A stretch of 64,000 nucleotides of DNA from Natrinema sp046097095 (lineage in GTDB: Archaea > Halobacteriota > Halobacteria > Halobacteriales > Natrialbaceae). Within the stretch, counting starts at the first letter, position 1; each line of letters starts with the position of its first letter. Where the stretch lies: NCBI RefSeq assembly GCF_046097095.1, contig NZ_CP175698.1, positions 2,604,001 through 2,668,000 on the forward strand, read 5' to 3'. Below the pieces are notes generated by a model. The model had not been told where the DNA came from, made no database searches, and saw nothing but the letters and a program-made list of their open reading frames with translations. The position numbers and the translations under genes are program-made. This document shows positions 42,086 to 50,859 of the stretch, piece after piece.

Positions 42086-42676
42086 TTACTTCGCGCGGCC
42101 CTGGCCGCCGGTGTTCGACGGTCGGACCTTTTCGGCACCCTTCCCGCGGCTGTTGAGCCCGCGGTTGGCCTTGCCGGCGTTCGTGAGTCCGCGGAACGCG
42201 CGGTTCGTGTGGTCGTCGTCGCAGATCCAGTTTAGGTCGTCGTCGTTCTCGATCGCGGGGTGGTTCGGATCGACGAGGATCGCTTCGAACCACTTTTGCG
42301 AGCCGTCTTCACCGACCCAGTAGCTGTTGAGTACGCGCAGGTTGGGGTACTTGCGGGAGACGCGCTCTTCGCCGATGCGCTGGATGTTCTTGCGCCGCCC
42401 GATGCGGTTGACACCCTGGCGCTTCGAGCGCCGACCGGCCGTGAACCGTTCCTTTCGGGCGGTCCCCTTGCGGACCGAGACCCGGGTCATGACGATGCCC
42501 TGTTTGGCCTTGTAGCCGAGTTCGCGCGCTTTGTCGAGTCGCGTGGGACGCTCGATTCGTTCGATCGCGCCCTGGTCGCGCCACTCTTGCTTTCGCTGCC
42601 ACTGCAGTTCCCCGAGCTTACCGTCGTCGGGGTCTTTCCATGCGTCCTTGATGTGGGAATAGAAGCTTCGTGCCAT
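42086..42676 (-). CDS. rpl15e: Large subunit ribosomal protein L15e
   Basis: Archaeal/eukaryotic-specific 50S protein of 196 residues. The sequence starts ARSFYSHIKDAWKDPDDGKL after Met and shows QWRDQG-like WRDQGAIERIERPTRLDKAR, GRRSKRQGVNRIGRRKNIQR and PNLRVLNSYWVGEDG. It is basic in the RNA-binding centre with acidic surfaces, as in halophile ribosomal proteins. It stands alone, not in a large ribosomal operon, and its ATG follows a short leader. Confidence 0.97.
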   Translation of the reverse strand: MARSFYSHIKDAWKDPDDGKLGELQWQRKQEWRDQGAIERIERPTRLDKARELGYKAKQGIVMTRVSVRKGTARKERFTAGRRSKRQGVNRIGRRKNIQRIGEERVSRKYPNLRVLNSYWVGEDGSQKWFEAILVDPNHPAIENDDDLNWICDDDHTNRAFRGLTNAGKANRGLNSRGKGAEKVRPSNTGGQGRAK

Positions 42677-42881
42677 CGTGTTTACCCGCGGGCGTTTCCT
42701 GGTTCAATCCCGACCGGGGCCGAGCCCCGCGGATCACATCCCGACCTGTGACATGGTGTCGTACAGGTGCCCGCTGACGCCCGCGAACCAGCGAGTCTAC
42801 CCGCTCTTCCCGGCTCTCGAGTATAAGGGCTTCGAACTCCGTGAACTCGGTCGGCGGCGGCGGTGTCGTTTCGCGACCGGC

Positions 42882-43415
42882 TCACCGCACGAGCGGGACG
42901 CGCTCTCGCACGCCGCTCGGGGTGACGCCGTTGACCGTCGCGAAGACGGCTCCTAAGAGCAGTCCGTAGACGAGATGACCGAGGCCGAACAGGAGCGCGC
43001 TAAACAACTCCGCCACTGGCCCCGAGATCGGGAGATAGGGCAGCGGTAGCGCCGCTACACCGGCCCGGTTCATCGCGAGGGGAAACACGACGCCGCCGGC
43101 GAAGAGTCCGATGACCGCACCGAAGGCGAGCCCGGCGATGATGTAGTCACTGAACCCGGTGATCTGGTCTTGGATCGCTCGCCGCGAGACGACGGCGGCG
43201 AACATCAGTCCGAACGCGATGCTCAACATCAGGTGAATGGTCCACCCGACGCCGATCGCCATTTCGGGCTCTGACGCGAGGCCGCCCAGTAACTCGATCT
43301 GGTTTCCGCCGAGGTGGAGGACCAGCCCCATGGCGATACCGCCGACCAGCCCGCCCGTGAGGCCGCCGCCCCAGATTCCGACACCGTCGAGACTATGTGT
43401 GGTATTCACGCTCAT
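42882..43415 (-). CDS. Haloarchaeal integral membrane protein of unknown function
   Basis: Protein of 177 residues with about four to five predicted helices rich in glycine: residues ~14-34 (GGGLTGGLVGGIAMGLVLHL), ~58-80, ~90-112 and ~135-165. Conserved-looking short motifs include HLMLSIAFGLMFA and FGLGHLVYGLLLGAVFA. There are no catalytic motifs and no signal peptide. A TATA-like ATTAATTTG complement near 43440 suggests a leaderless transcript. Similar proteins are sometimes labelled histidine kinase in databases, but no kinase domain is visible. Confidence 0.75.
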   Translation of the reverse strand: MSVNTTHSLDGVGIWGGGLTGGLVGGIAMGLVLHLGGNQIELLGGLASEPEMAIGVGWTIHLMLSIAFGLMFAAVVSRRAIQDQITGFSDYIIAGLAFGAVIGLFAGGVVFPLAMNRAGVAALPLPYLPISGPVAELFSALLFGLGHLVYGLLLGAVFATVNGVTPSGVRERVPLVR

Positions 43416-43447
43416 ACCTTGGGGTACGGGCAGGAGTCAAATTAATG

Positions 43448-43787
43448 TCACCATCTGTCGGACGACATGAGAGTCGTCCCGCCGATAGTGTCACCGACTA
43501 GTTTAGTTCCGCGCTACTCATCAGCTCGGATTCACATCTCGACACCGCGCCGTTCCCGTCTAATCGCCCGACCGAATCGCCATCGCTGCGCGCCATTTCG
43601 TATAGCAATATAGAATTTATTCTCGGGCGTGGTCCGTCGTATTTCGTCACGAAGTGGCCGAGCAGCATCGCTCGAACGCTCTGCAGGAATAGCTCGGTGC
43701 GTATCGCCTCTCGAGGGTTCAGTGCGAGAGAGGTTATCGGCAGGCCGAACTCGACTCCGCGTCGGGCACGGCGAAAGAGCGAATTCT
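43448..43787. other. Intergenic region, no gene seen
   Basis: Between the promoter of the membrane protein gene and the 3' end of rio2 I find no supported coding frame or RNA gene. The short open frames there lack start signals and family-like sequence. Confidence 0.5.
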
Positions 43788-44696
43788 TCAGACGAAGTCC
43801 GCGACGGTTTCGAACGAATCTGCGGTGATTGAGTCGGCCAGTTCGTCGCTCGCGAGGTCGTCGGGGACGTGCTGGGGGTATTTCCGCCGGAAGTACCCCA
43901 CGATGTTCTCTAAATCCCGCCGGAGGAACTCGTCGGCGTTCTCGTGGTCCGTCGGGACGGCCTGGGGCCAGTCGAAAATTTTCACCCCCTCCTCGTTGAC
44001 GAAGACGTTGTACTCGCTCATGTCCGCATGGACATATCCACGCGCGTACGCGAGGGAGAGTTCCGAAATGAGCAGGTCGAGAACGCCGAGTACCTGCTCG
44101 TCTTCGAGTCGCGTCCGCGAGAGTTCGACGCCGTCCATCTTCTCCATGACGATGGCGTGGCGGTTCTGTCCGATCGGCTGGGGGACCGAGACGTCGGGAT
44201 AGAGGTCCTCAAGGATCCCGTGTTCGCGTTCGGCGGCCTTCCGGGCGGTGTACATCCAGGAGACGTGGTCGTTGTCCGACGTGTAATCACGTTCCTTGTG
44301 AACCTCCCGAAAGTTCGTATACCCTTCGCGGTGGTATTTCAGCGCCAGCGGTTTGTAGGATTTGACCTCGTAGACGTCGCTTTCCTTGCCGACACCGAGT
44401 GGCGAGCCGAACTCCGAGATGGTGTCTTGCTCGACGAGCGCCCGCAGCGCCAGCGTGTCGTAGCCCTCGAACTGGAGGGTGTAGCCCTCGTACTGGATCG
44501 TCTTCTTCTCAATCAGCCCGCGCTTGAGACAGCGCTCGAGTCGGTAGTCGACTTCTGCTTCAGAGAGGTCGGCGAACTTCGGGAGCTTCTCGTGTTGTAC
44601 CCACTCGGAGAAGCGCATCCCCTGTTCGACCCCCGAGAGGAGATAGAAGTCCTCCGCCTCGAGCTCCGGGAGCAGCCCGGCGACGTTGCGCACCAT
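43788..44696 (-). CDS. rio2: RIO2-type serine/threonine protein kinase
   Basis: Atypical kinase/ATPase for small-subunit ribosome maturation, 302 residues. The N-terminal winged helix (residues ~1-85) is specific to RIO2. The kinase domain has the P-loop variant SPLGVGKESDVYEV, lysine in PLALKYHREG, the catalytic loop YVHADMSEYNVFV and metal-binding DWPQAV (IFDWPQ). The start is ATG 44696 (MVRNVAGLLPELE); an upstream reading adds an arginine-rich tail unlike the family. An A+T-rich island begins upstream of it. Confidence 0.93.
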   Translation of the reverse strand: MVRNVAGLLPELEAEDFYLLSGVEQGMRFSEWVQHEKLPKFADLSEAEVDYRLERCLKRGLIEKKTIQYEGYTLQFEGYDTLALRALVEQDTISEFGSPLGVGKESDVYEVKSYKPLALKYHREGYTNFREVHKERDYTSDNDHVSWMYTARKAAEREHGILEDLYPDVSVPQPIGQNRHAIVMEKMDGVELSRTRLEDEQVLGVLDLLISELSLAYARGYVHADMSEYNVFVNEEGVKIFDWPQAVPTDHENADEFLRRDLENIVGYFRRKYPQHVPDDLASDELADSITADSFETVADFV

Positions 44697-44870
44697 GGGA
44701 GTCGATAGCCGGCGTGTACGTAAAAACGGCGTGACGCGACTCCGGCGTCGCCGTCGGCGTGGCTCGGGGCTAACGACGCTGAACCGAGACGATTGCTCGG
44801 ACTCGAGCGAGTCAACTCGGATCGACGTTATCACAGCGGTTCGAACCAGCGCCCAGCAAGCATAAACTAA

Positions 44871-44994
44871 TATCTGCTATACAAAAATCGGTGTGCTGGA
44901 TATCGCTAGTGTCACGAAAGATCGGTTCAAAGAGAGTCTCTGCCGGATGAATACGGAATATCAATACGTAGATATATTCTTAGCATAGCAGATA
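44871..44994. repeat. Inverted repeats bracketing an A+T-rich stretch
   Basis: TATCTGCTAT (44871-44880) and ATAGCAGATA (44985-44994) are perfect 10-base inverted repeats about 104 bases apart. The space between includes a short 31-codon frame (44893-44988; VLDIASVTKDRFKE, then SLCRMNTEYQYVDIF). The layout could be a small non-autonomous element or the end of one, beside an atypical gene. Confidence 0.4.
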
Positions 44995-45008
44995 GTATTA
45001 TATATCAT

Positions 45009-45716
45009 ATGGGCATAGCTGTATTACTCATCGGTTGTTTTCTTAAATCAGACTGGTCGGAGTCAACGGTAGCAGATAGTCACCAAGCGATCCAGAAATC
45101 ACAGTTCAAATCGGCTCCTGAGAAAGCCACAGATGTCGTGGAATGTCAGAAACCCGGAAAATATTCTGATGCAACCAAGCATGTCCCTCTCGATGAGTTC
45201 ACTCGAGAACTGAACGAAATCGGTGAGAACGAAATCTTCTACAGACGCGAGTCAGACAAAATCGACGTCACTTACCGAACCGGTCCTGATATTGGCGACC
45301 TCTCAATGCCCGTCGGTTTCGGCGGGTTGAACGGGTGGCAGTTTGACCCCGATGAGGTGGGAGTTGCTGCTGTGGACTCTCGAATAGACGCACTCGTTGA
45401 GATGTTCAGATACGTAGCTACCGCGATTGATCCGGACGTCGCGTTTCTCACGCTGTTCAACGATCATGGCACTGGTGATGCCATGCTCGACTCACACGAA
45501 CCTTCTCGGCACGGACTGGAAGCACTACCGTTTTTACTATTGCTAAGTGAGCCCTGGATCGACTACTGTGGTGGCCGTGAACACGTTGTAAAAACCCCAG
45601 TGTACGACGTGTCCGAACTGGAGACGGGAAGCCTTCTTCTTCGGGTGAAACAACGCCCGTCAGTCGATGGATGCCGATACACGCAAGGATTTGACCACTT
45701 GTTCGGGGAACGGTAG
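45009..45716 (+). CDS. Unrecognised protein in an A+T-rich island
   Basis: Protein of 235 residues encoded by DNA visibly richer in A+T than neighbouring genes and using codons such as AAA, AGA and CTT more freely, a sign of transfer. The N-terminus MGIAVLLIGCFLKSD is short and hydrophobic but not a convincing signal. The middle has MPVGFGGLNGWQFDPDEVGV and a helical DALVEMFRYVATAIDPDVAF; the C-terminal half has PWIDYCGGREHVVKTPVYDV and LETGSLLLRVKQRP. The overall pattern recalls polymorphic-toxin immunity proteins of the Imm52 kind, but this is only an impression. It sits between rio2 and lipoate ligase. Confidence 0.7.
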   Translation: MGIAVLLIGCFLKSDWSESTVADSHQAIQKSQFKSAPEKATDVVECQKPGKYSDATKHVPLDEFTRELNEIGENEIFYRRESDKIDVTYRTGPDIGDLSMPVGFGGLNGWQFDPDEVGVAAVDSRIDALVEMFRYVATAIDPDVAFLTLFNDHGTGDAMLDSHEPSRHGLEALPFLLLLSEPWIDYCGGREHVVKTPVYDVSELETGSLLLRVKQRPSVDGCRYTQGFDHLFGER

Positions 45717-45837
45717 CCGACCACGGTCACTGGTCCCTCTCCCTCACTGTAGAACCTCTAATGAAATAGGCTGGATCTCGTGGACCCGTCCGGTATGCGT
45801 CGGAATCGCTTTCCACCTCGTCCGCATTGCCCCGTGT

Positions 45838-46671
45838 ATGACCGTCCTCGCTGACCGAGATTGGCGGCTGATCCGGGACGAGCCCCGCGCCGGGGCGACC
45901 CAGATGGCCCTCGAGGAGATCGCCGCGCGAACGGCCCTCGAGGACGACGTGCGAACCGTCAGGACCTACGCCTGGCAGCCGAGTACGCTCTCGCTGGGGT
46001 ATCGACAAGAGGCCGACACGGTCGACTGGGAGGTCTGCGATCGCGAGGAGGTCGACGTGACGCGCCGCCAGACCGGCGGCGGCGGGATCTACCACGACTG
46101 CTATGCCGATCTCTCCTATACCATCGTCGCCCCGGCCGACGAGGTACCCGGCGATCTGATGGACTGTTACGAACTGTTCTGCGAGCCGATCCTCGAGGCG
46201 TTCGATCGGATGGGCGTCGACGCCGCGTTCGCGTCGGCCGAGCAGGACGCCATCTATCGGCCCTCCTGCTATCTGCGGGATATCAATCCGGCACACGACA
46301 TCGTCGCACCCGCAGACGCGGGCGCGCGGGCGAAGAAGATCAGCGGCAACGCCCAGTACCGCCAGCGCGACGTAGTCATCCAGCACGGGTCGATCAGTTA
46401 CGCGCTCGAGCCTCGGACCCACGTGGGCGTGTTCGACGCCGCTCTCGAGGAGTCGACTTTCACCGAGCGCGTGACCAGCGTCCGTGAGGAGGCAGGGATC
46501 GACCGCGAGGCGGCCGTCGACGCGATTGCAGGGGCACTTCGCGACTGGTGTGACGCCGACGAATCGGACTGGCGAGAGGACGAACTTGAGGCCGCCCGCG
46601 ACCTCGCCGACCGAAAGTACGGATCGGACGCGTGGATTCGGGAGCGCGAGGTGCTCGAGGCCGAGCAGTGA
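45838..46671 (+). CDS. Lipoate-protein ligase family protein
   Basis: Protein of 277 residues in the biotin/lipoyl ligase superfamily, attaching lipoyl (or octanoyl) groups to E2 subunits of 2-oxoacid dehydrogenases. Signature pieces are LSLGYRQEADTVDW, TRRQTGGGGIYHDC (the substrate glycine loop), the catalytic-lysine segment RAKKISGNAQYR and VIQHGSISYAL. The start is ATG 45838 (MTVLADRDWRLI). It lacks nothing obvious. The A+T-rich gene immediately upstream has different composition, so the boundary of the island lies near 45750. Confidence 0.88.
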   Translation: MTVLADRDWRLIRDEPRAGATQMALEEIAARTALEDDVRTVRTYAWQPSTLSLGYRQEADTVDWEVCDREEVDVTRRQTGGGGIYHDCYADLSYTIVAPADEVPGDLMDCYELFCEPILEAFDRMGVDAAFASAEQDAIYRPSCYLRDINPAHDIVAPADAGARAKKISGNAQYRQRDVVIQHGSISYALEPRTHVGVFDAALEESTFTERVTSVREEAGIDREAAVDAIAGALRDWCDADESDWREDELEAARDLADRKYGSDAWIREREVLEAEQ

Positions 46672-46780
46672 CGGTCAGTCGCCAGACGCTGCCCATCTGA
46701 TCGTCTCCCCGTCGCAACGTTCGAAACGAGAATCGCGTCGCTCCGACATACCTATCACGACCGGGTACTGACGAGAATCC

Positions 46781-47656
46781 ATGACGATGAAGGTCGGCGC
46801 ACACGTTTCGATCTCCGGTTCGCGCGTCTCCTCCGACGACGAGACGCCGCCGTACGACGACGTCCGCAACGCGGTCCACCGCCAGCTCGCCTTCGGCGGT
46901 AACTGCGGGCAGATCTTCACCACCTCGCCGCAGGTCTGGGCCCAACCCGAGATCGGCGACGAGGCCGCCGATGGCTTTCGGGAACAGACCGACGAGAAAC
47001 TCGAGGGGCCGTGGGTGATCCATTCGGCGTATCTCGTGAACCTCTGTACGCCGAAAGACGACCTCCGGCGGAAATCCACGGAGAGCATGCAGGCGGAACT
47101 CGACGCGGCCGAACGGCTCGGCGTCCCGTACGTCAATGTCCACCTCGGCGCGCACACCGGGGCGGGCGTCGAGGGTGGACTCGACAACGCCGCAGGCGTC
47201 ATCGACGATCTCGAGGTGCCCGACGATGTCCAGATCCTCATTGAGTCCGACGCGGGCAGCGGGACGAAACTGGGCGGCGAGTTCGAACATCTCGCAGGAA
47301 TCATCGACCGCACCGAGACCGAGATCGGCATCTGCATCGACACCGCCCACACGCTCGTCGCAGGCAATGACCTGACGACCCCCGAGGCCGTCGACGAGAC
47401 CGTCGGCCGGTTCGACGACGTAGTCGGCTTAGAGCACCTCGAGTACATCCACCTCAACGACTCCAAACACGACGTGGGCACGCACAAGGACGAACACGCG
47501 CTCATCGGCGAGGGCTACATCGGCGAGGACGGAATGCGCGCGATCGTGAACCACCCCGACCTGCGGGACCTGCCGTTCGCGCTCGAGACGCCGACCGAGG
47601 ACGGACGGGGCTTCGCGTGGAACATCGAGAAGGTAAAAGAGCTGCGAGACGAGTAA
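46781..47656 (+). CDS. nfo: Endonuclease IV (AP endonuclease)
   Basis: Trinuclear-zinc TIM-barrel enzyme cutting DNA at abasic sites in base excision repair; 291 residues. Family motifs in order: VGAHVSISG, PWVIHSAYLVNL, VNVHLGAHTGAGVEGGL, ILIESDAGSG, GICIDTAHTLVAG, YIHLNDSKHDVGTHKDEH and ALETPTEDG, together supplying all metal-binding His/Asp/Glu residues. It begins MTMKVGAHV, with an alternative ATG two codons later. Monocistronic with its own upstream space. Confidence 0.95.
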   Translation: MTMKVGAHVSISGSRVSSDDETPPYDDVRNAVHRQLAFGGNCGQIFTTSPQVWAQPEIGDEAADGFREQTDEKLEGPWVIHSAYLVNLCTPKDDLRRKSTESMQAELDAAERLGVPYVNVHLGAHTGAGVEGGLDNAAGVIDDLEVPDDVQILIESDAGSGTKLGGEFEHLAGIIDRTETEIGICIDTAHTLVAGNDLTTPEAVDETVGRFDDVVGLEHLEYIHLNDSKHDVGTHKDEHALIGEGYIGEDGMRAIVNHPDLRDLPFALETPTEDGRGFAWNIEKVKELRDE

Positions 47657-47964
47657 CGTTCCTCTCCATCAAATCGAATAATAAACCAAACGGCCGTAGA
47701 GTGTCAGATGTGATCAGGAGTAATGCAGTTTTAGTTGGTGCAGCCCTACTCAAAATCGCGAAATTATTTCGTATACTAGTATAGACTCATATATTCGTGT
47801 TTCCCATCGGTGATTTACGCTTCTCTGTCGTAATACTGGTATAAACAACCATGTCGGCTGAAATGCGTCCAGACACTGACGAACTCAGCAGTTGACCACT
47901 GGAACGGACCCTCTCTTTATTAGATTCTCTCGATGAGAAACTGCCCGAAGAGGGCGAGAAAACC
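47657..47964. other. A+T-rich intergenic region
   Basis: No supported gene. The sequence is much richer in A+T than its surroundings and includes the perfect 12-base palindrome TATACTAGTATA at 47772-47783. It probably holds the promoter of the Tat-exported protein gene downstream. A 27-codon hydrophobic frame from GTG 47701 is too short to support. Confidence 0.5.
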
Positions 47965-48504
47965 ATGACCAAGAGCGATAAGAATCTACTCCACCGGATC
48001 ACGGACGCCGAATCGCGTCGATCGTTTCTCAAGAAAAGCGCCGTCACAACTGTCGGAGCGAGCGTCGCTGCGTCGGGTGTCGCAAACGCACAGAACGACG
48101 GGGGAGGCAGCAATCAGGGTCCTTGGAAGGCGTTAATGTTCCAACATAGCCTCTATCCCGAGGCTCGATTCACAATCATCTCCGACGTTCTTGAGTGGAG
48201 TCCTAACTATGGTGGTATTGACGACAGTTGGTTTAGCGGTTATAACACGCGCATGATCCGATGGCTCAACACCGGCGAACACAACCAAATATTTATCGCG
48301 AACGACGCCCAGCTCGGACAGTACGACTCGAACCTTGGCTTTGTCCCGGACGATCAAGACCAAAACCAGCCGCAAGTATACGAACTTAGCCCGGAGTGGT
48401 CGCTATTTGAAGACGATCCGAACCTAGCGACGATTAACTTCAGTCCCACCGACGAAGAGGCCGAAAACCAAATTCTCGAATCAGACAACTGGTGGCAGGA
48501 GTAG
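47965..48504 (+). CDS. Tat-exported protein of unknown function
   Basis: Protein of 179 residues. The N-terminal twin-arginine signal (ESRRSFLKKSAVTTVGAS, residues ~17-34) ends in a likely AXA-type cleavage site (GVANAQ), so the mature protein is secreted. The mature part is rich in Asn, Trp and acidic residues, with FQHSLYPEARFTIISDVLEW, SWFSGYNTRMIRWLNTGEHN and IFIANDAQLGQYD. No enzyme motif is recognised. The gene is more A+T-rich than its neighbours, suggesting acquisition or a distinct surface-protein history. Confidence 0.8.
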   Translation: MTKSDKNLLHRITDAESRRSFLKKSAVTTVGASVAASGVANAQNDGGGSNQGPWKALMFQHSLYPEARFTIISDVLEWSPNYGGIDDSWFSGYNTRMIRWLNTGEHNQIFIANDAQLGQYDSNLGFVPDDQDQNQPQVYELSPEWSLFEDDPNLATINFSPTDEEAENQILESDNWWQE

Positions 48505-48644
48505 CAAGGGTTCACCACCAGTAACGAATCGATCGGCTGAGATTCACGATCGAGGCCAAATAACGAAATCGTCTCACCAACTGATAAGTAGGAGCGAAAT
48601 CTGAGACCGACCCGTTTTTACTCGAGACCACTATAGAACCGTCC

Positions 48645-49457
48645 GTGCGCGAGTTCTCCGAGGACTACCTGCGCCGGACCCGCGAGGGAATGTGGGACGA
48701 CTCCCGCGCGGCCCTCGAGCCGCTTTCCCTCGAGTCCCGCGACCGTATTTTGGACGTCGGTTGCGGGACCGGCGAGTTGAGCCGCGTCCTGCGCGAGGAG
48801 GCACCCGACGACGCCACCGTCGTCGGCTGCGACGCCGATCGCGAGTTGCTCGAGATCGCGGCCGACCACGACGATCCCGTCCCCGCCGTCGCCGGCGACG
48901 CCCTGTGTCTCCCGTTTGCAGACGACAGCTTCGATCTCGTGGTCTGTCAGGCCTTGCTGATCAACCTGCCCGATCCCGCGGCCGCCGTCGCGGAGTTCGC
49001 CCGCGTCTCGACGGACCTCGTCGCGGCCGTCGAACCGAACAACGCCACCGTCGAGATCGACTCGAGCGTCGACCGCGAGGGCCGCCTCGAGCGCCGGGCT
49101 CGCACGGCCTACCTCGACGGCGTCGCGACGGACGTCGCGCTCGGTGCCGACGCTCGTGCGGCGTTCGAGGAGGCCGGCCTCGAGGTGGACGAGACGCGAC
49201 GGTACGATCACGTCCGGACGGTCGAACCGCCCTACGGCGAGACGGCGCTGCTTGCGGCCCGGCGGAAGGCGACCGGCGCGGGGCTGGCCGACGACCGAGA
49301 GACGATGCTCTCCGGGACGCTGACCGAAGCGGAGTACGACGAGCTCCGTGGTGCGTGGCGTGAGATGGGGCGGGACGTGATCGAGCAGATGGAAGCGCGA
49401 GAGTATCACCGCGAGGAATCGGTGCCGTTTTTCGTCACGGTCGGCCGGATCGCTTGA
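48645..49457 (+). CDS. Class I SAM-dependent methyltransferase
   Basis: Protein of 270 residues. The Rossmann-like methyltransferase core has motif I ILDVGCGTGELSR (residues ~31-43), the acidic loop VGCDADRELLEIA (motif II), VAGDALCLPFADDSFDLVV (motif III/IV) and a C-terminal extension. GTG 48645 is the probable start (MREFSEDYLRR), close behind a promoter-like TTTTTACTC. The substrate is not identifiable; UbiE/small-molecule type methyltransferases share this core. Monocistronic, convergent with the PRC-barrel gene. Confidence 0.88.
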   Translation: MREFSEDYLRRTREGMWDDSRAALEPLSLESRDRILDVGCGTGELSRVLREEAPDDATVVGCDADRELLEIAADHDDPVPAVAGDALCLPFADDSFDLVVCQALLINLPDPAAAVAEFARVSTDLVAAVEPNNATVEIDSSVDREGRLERRARTAYLDGVATDVALGADARAAFEEAGLEVDETRRYDHVRTVEPPYGETALLAARRKATGAGLADDRETMLSGTLTEAEYDELRGAWREMGRDVIEQMEAREYHREESVPFFVTVGRIA

Positions 49458-49510
49458 CGGCCTCGGGTGCCGCTCGATGCCCGTTCGCGACCGTCGCGTC
49501 CGCGCCCGGC

Positions 49511-49756
49511 TCAGCGGTCTGATCGAACGACGATCTGATCGTCCACCGTCTCGACGCGATCGAAGGGAACACACAGCCGATCGTCATCGGACCGTCCGGA
49601 CGCCGTCGCGGGGGACCCATCACCGGGTTCGATGACGAGGTCGTGGATCACCCCGGATTCTAGGTCCATAGTCACGGTGTGGAGCCGCCCGACGACTGTC
49701 CCGTCCGTTCCGACGACGCGTTTTCCGCCTAAATCACCTGCGAGCATCTCGCTCAT
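49511..49756 (-). CDS. PRC-barrel domain protein
   Basis: Small soluble protein of 81 residues made of a single PRC-barrel: EMLAGDLGGKRVVGTDGTVV then GRLHTVTMDLESGVIHDLVI and VPFDRVETVDDQIVV. PRC-barrels mediate RNA-processing or photosynthetic-complex contacts elsewhere, and in euryarchaea PRC-barrel proteins (CdpB) take part in cell division; this copy is of the same short type, but no direct link is shown. The start is ATG 49756. Confidence 0.85.
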   Translation of the reverse strand: MSEMLAGDLGGKRVVGTDGTVVGRLHTVTMDLESGVIHDLVIEPGDGSPATASGRSDDDRLCVPFDRVETVDDQIVVRSDR

Positions 49757-49872
49757 ACGTGCCCGGGCCACATCCCATCGGAAATGACTTCCGCCTCTTC
49801 TCACTCGACGCACTCCGGATCGGATCGCGTCCGGAGAAGGGTTACATGTGAACACAGCACTAACGTCCAGTC

Positions 49873-50859
49873 ATGGCCGCGATCGAACTCGAGGGGCTGA
49901 CGAAGGATTACGGGGACGTACTCGCCAACGATGGCGTCACGTTCGACGTCGAGCGCGGCGAAATCTTCGGCTATCTCGGGCCGAACGGCGCGGGGAAGAC
50001 GACGACGATTCGGACGCTGCTTGGCTTTCTCTCACCGACCGCCGGAACGGCCAAGCTACTCGGCCACGACGTGACCGACGAGGGAGAACTGCTCAAGGCC
50101 AAACGCGAACTGGGCTACCTCCCGGACAGCCCGGCATTCGACGGGACGGCGACCGGCCGAGACGTTCTCGATCTACACGGCTCGATCAAGGGCGACGAGC
50201 GCGGCGAGGAGTTGCTCGACGTATTCGAGCCGCCGCTGGACCGGGAGATCAGAGACTACTCGCGGGGGAACGTCCAGAAGCTGGGGCTCGTGACGACGTT
50301 CATGCACGATCCGGAGCTGGTGATCTTGGACGAGCCGACCAGCGGGCTGGACCCGTTGCTCCAGCAGCGATTCACCGAGTTCGTCCGGGCCGAACGGGAG
50401 CGCGGCCTGACGGTGTTTTTCTCCTCGCACATCCTGCGCGAGGTGCGGAAGCTGTGCGATCGGGTCGGCATCATCCGGAACGGCCGGCTGGTGACGGTCG
50501 AGCCCGTCGAATCGCTGCTGACCCGGAGCGGCAAGTTCGTCCGCCTGCAGGCCGCGGAGTCGATCCCGATCGACGACCTCGAGATCGACGGCGTCCACGG
50601 GCTCGCGGCCGCGGCCGACGCCGGGCCGAGTGCGGCCGACGAGTACGCGTTTACGTTCACCGGCGACGTCAACGACTTGCTCGAGGTGCTCCGGACGTAC
50701 GAACTGATCGACCTTTCGATCGAGGAAGCGCCGCTCGAGGAGGTCTTCATGCGCTTTTATGGCGGTGAGGACACACCTGATCGAGGAACGCGAGACGACC
50801 GCGTGGCCGCGAGCGTCGACGCAACGAACGACGCTGTCAGGGGTGATGACGATGTTTGA
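49873..50859 (+). CDS. ABC transporter ATP-binding protein (DrrA/CcmA type)
   Basis: ATPase subunit of 328 residues. Walker A is GPNGAGKTTTIR (residues ~38-49), the signature region is YSRGNVQKLGLV, Walker B is LVILDEPTSGLDP and the switch histidine lies in FFSSHILREV. The C-terminal ~90 residues after LTRSGKFVRLQ form the DrrA-like accessory domain, then an acidic tail. It overlaps the permease start by 14 bases, so the two form one transporter operon. Direction is probably export; the substrate is unknown. Confidence 0.93.
   Translation: MAAIELEGLTKDYGDVLANDGVTFDVERGEIFGYLGPNGAGKTTTIRTLLGFLSPTAGTAKLLGHDVTDEGELLKAKRELGYLPDSPAFDGTATGRDVLDLHGSIKGDERGEELLDVFEPPLDREIRDYSRGNVQKLGLVTTFMHDPELVILDEPTSGLDPLLQQRFTEFVRAERERGLTVFFSSHILREVRKLCDRVGIIRNGRLVTVEPVESLLTRSGKFVRLQAAESIPIDDLEIDGVHGLAAAADAGPSAADEYAFTFTGDVNDLLEVLRTYELIDLSIEEAPLEEVFMRFYGGEDTPDRGTRDDRVAASVDATNDAVRGDDDV

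Noticed and set aside
42882..43415. Histidine kinase label for the membrane protein
   Set aside because: It has only hydrophobic helices; there is no HisKA or ATPase motif.
44893..44988. A 31-codon frame between the inverted repeats as a gene
   Set aside because: It is short, has no recognised family and overlaps one repeat arm; kept only as a note on the island.
45009..45716. Reading the N-terminus MGIAVLLIGC as a lipoprotein signal
   Set aside because: It has no basic n-region and is too short; the hydrophobic start may belong to a soluble protein or reflect a wrong start codon.
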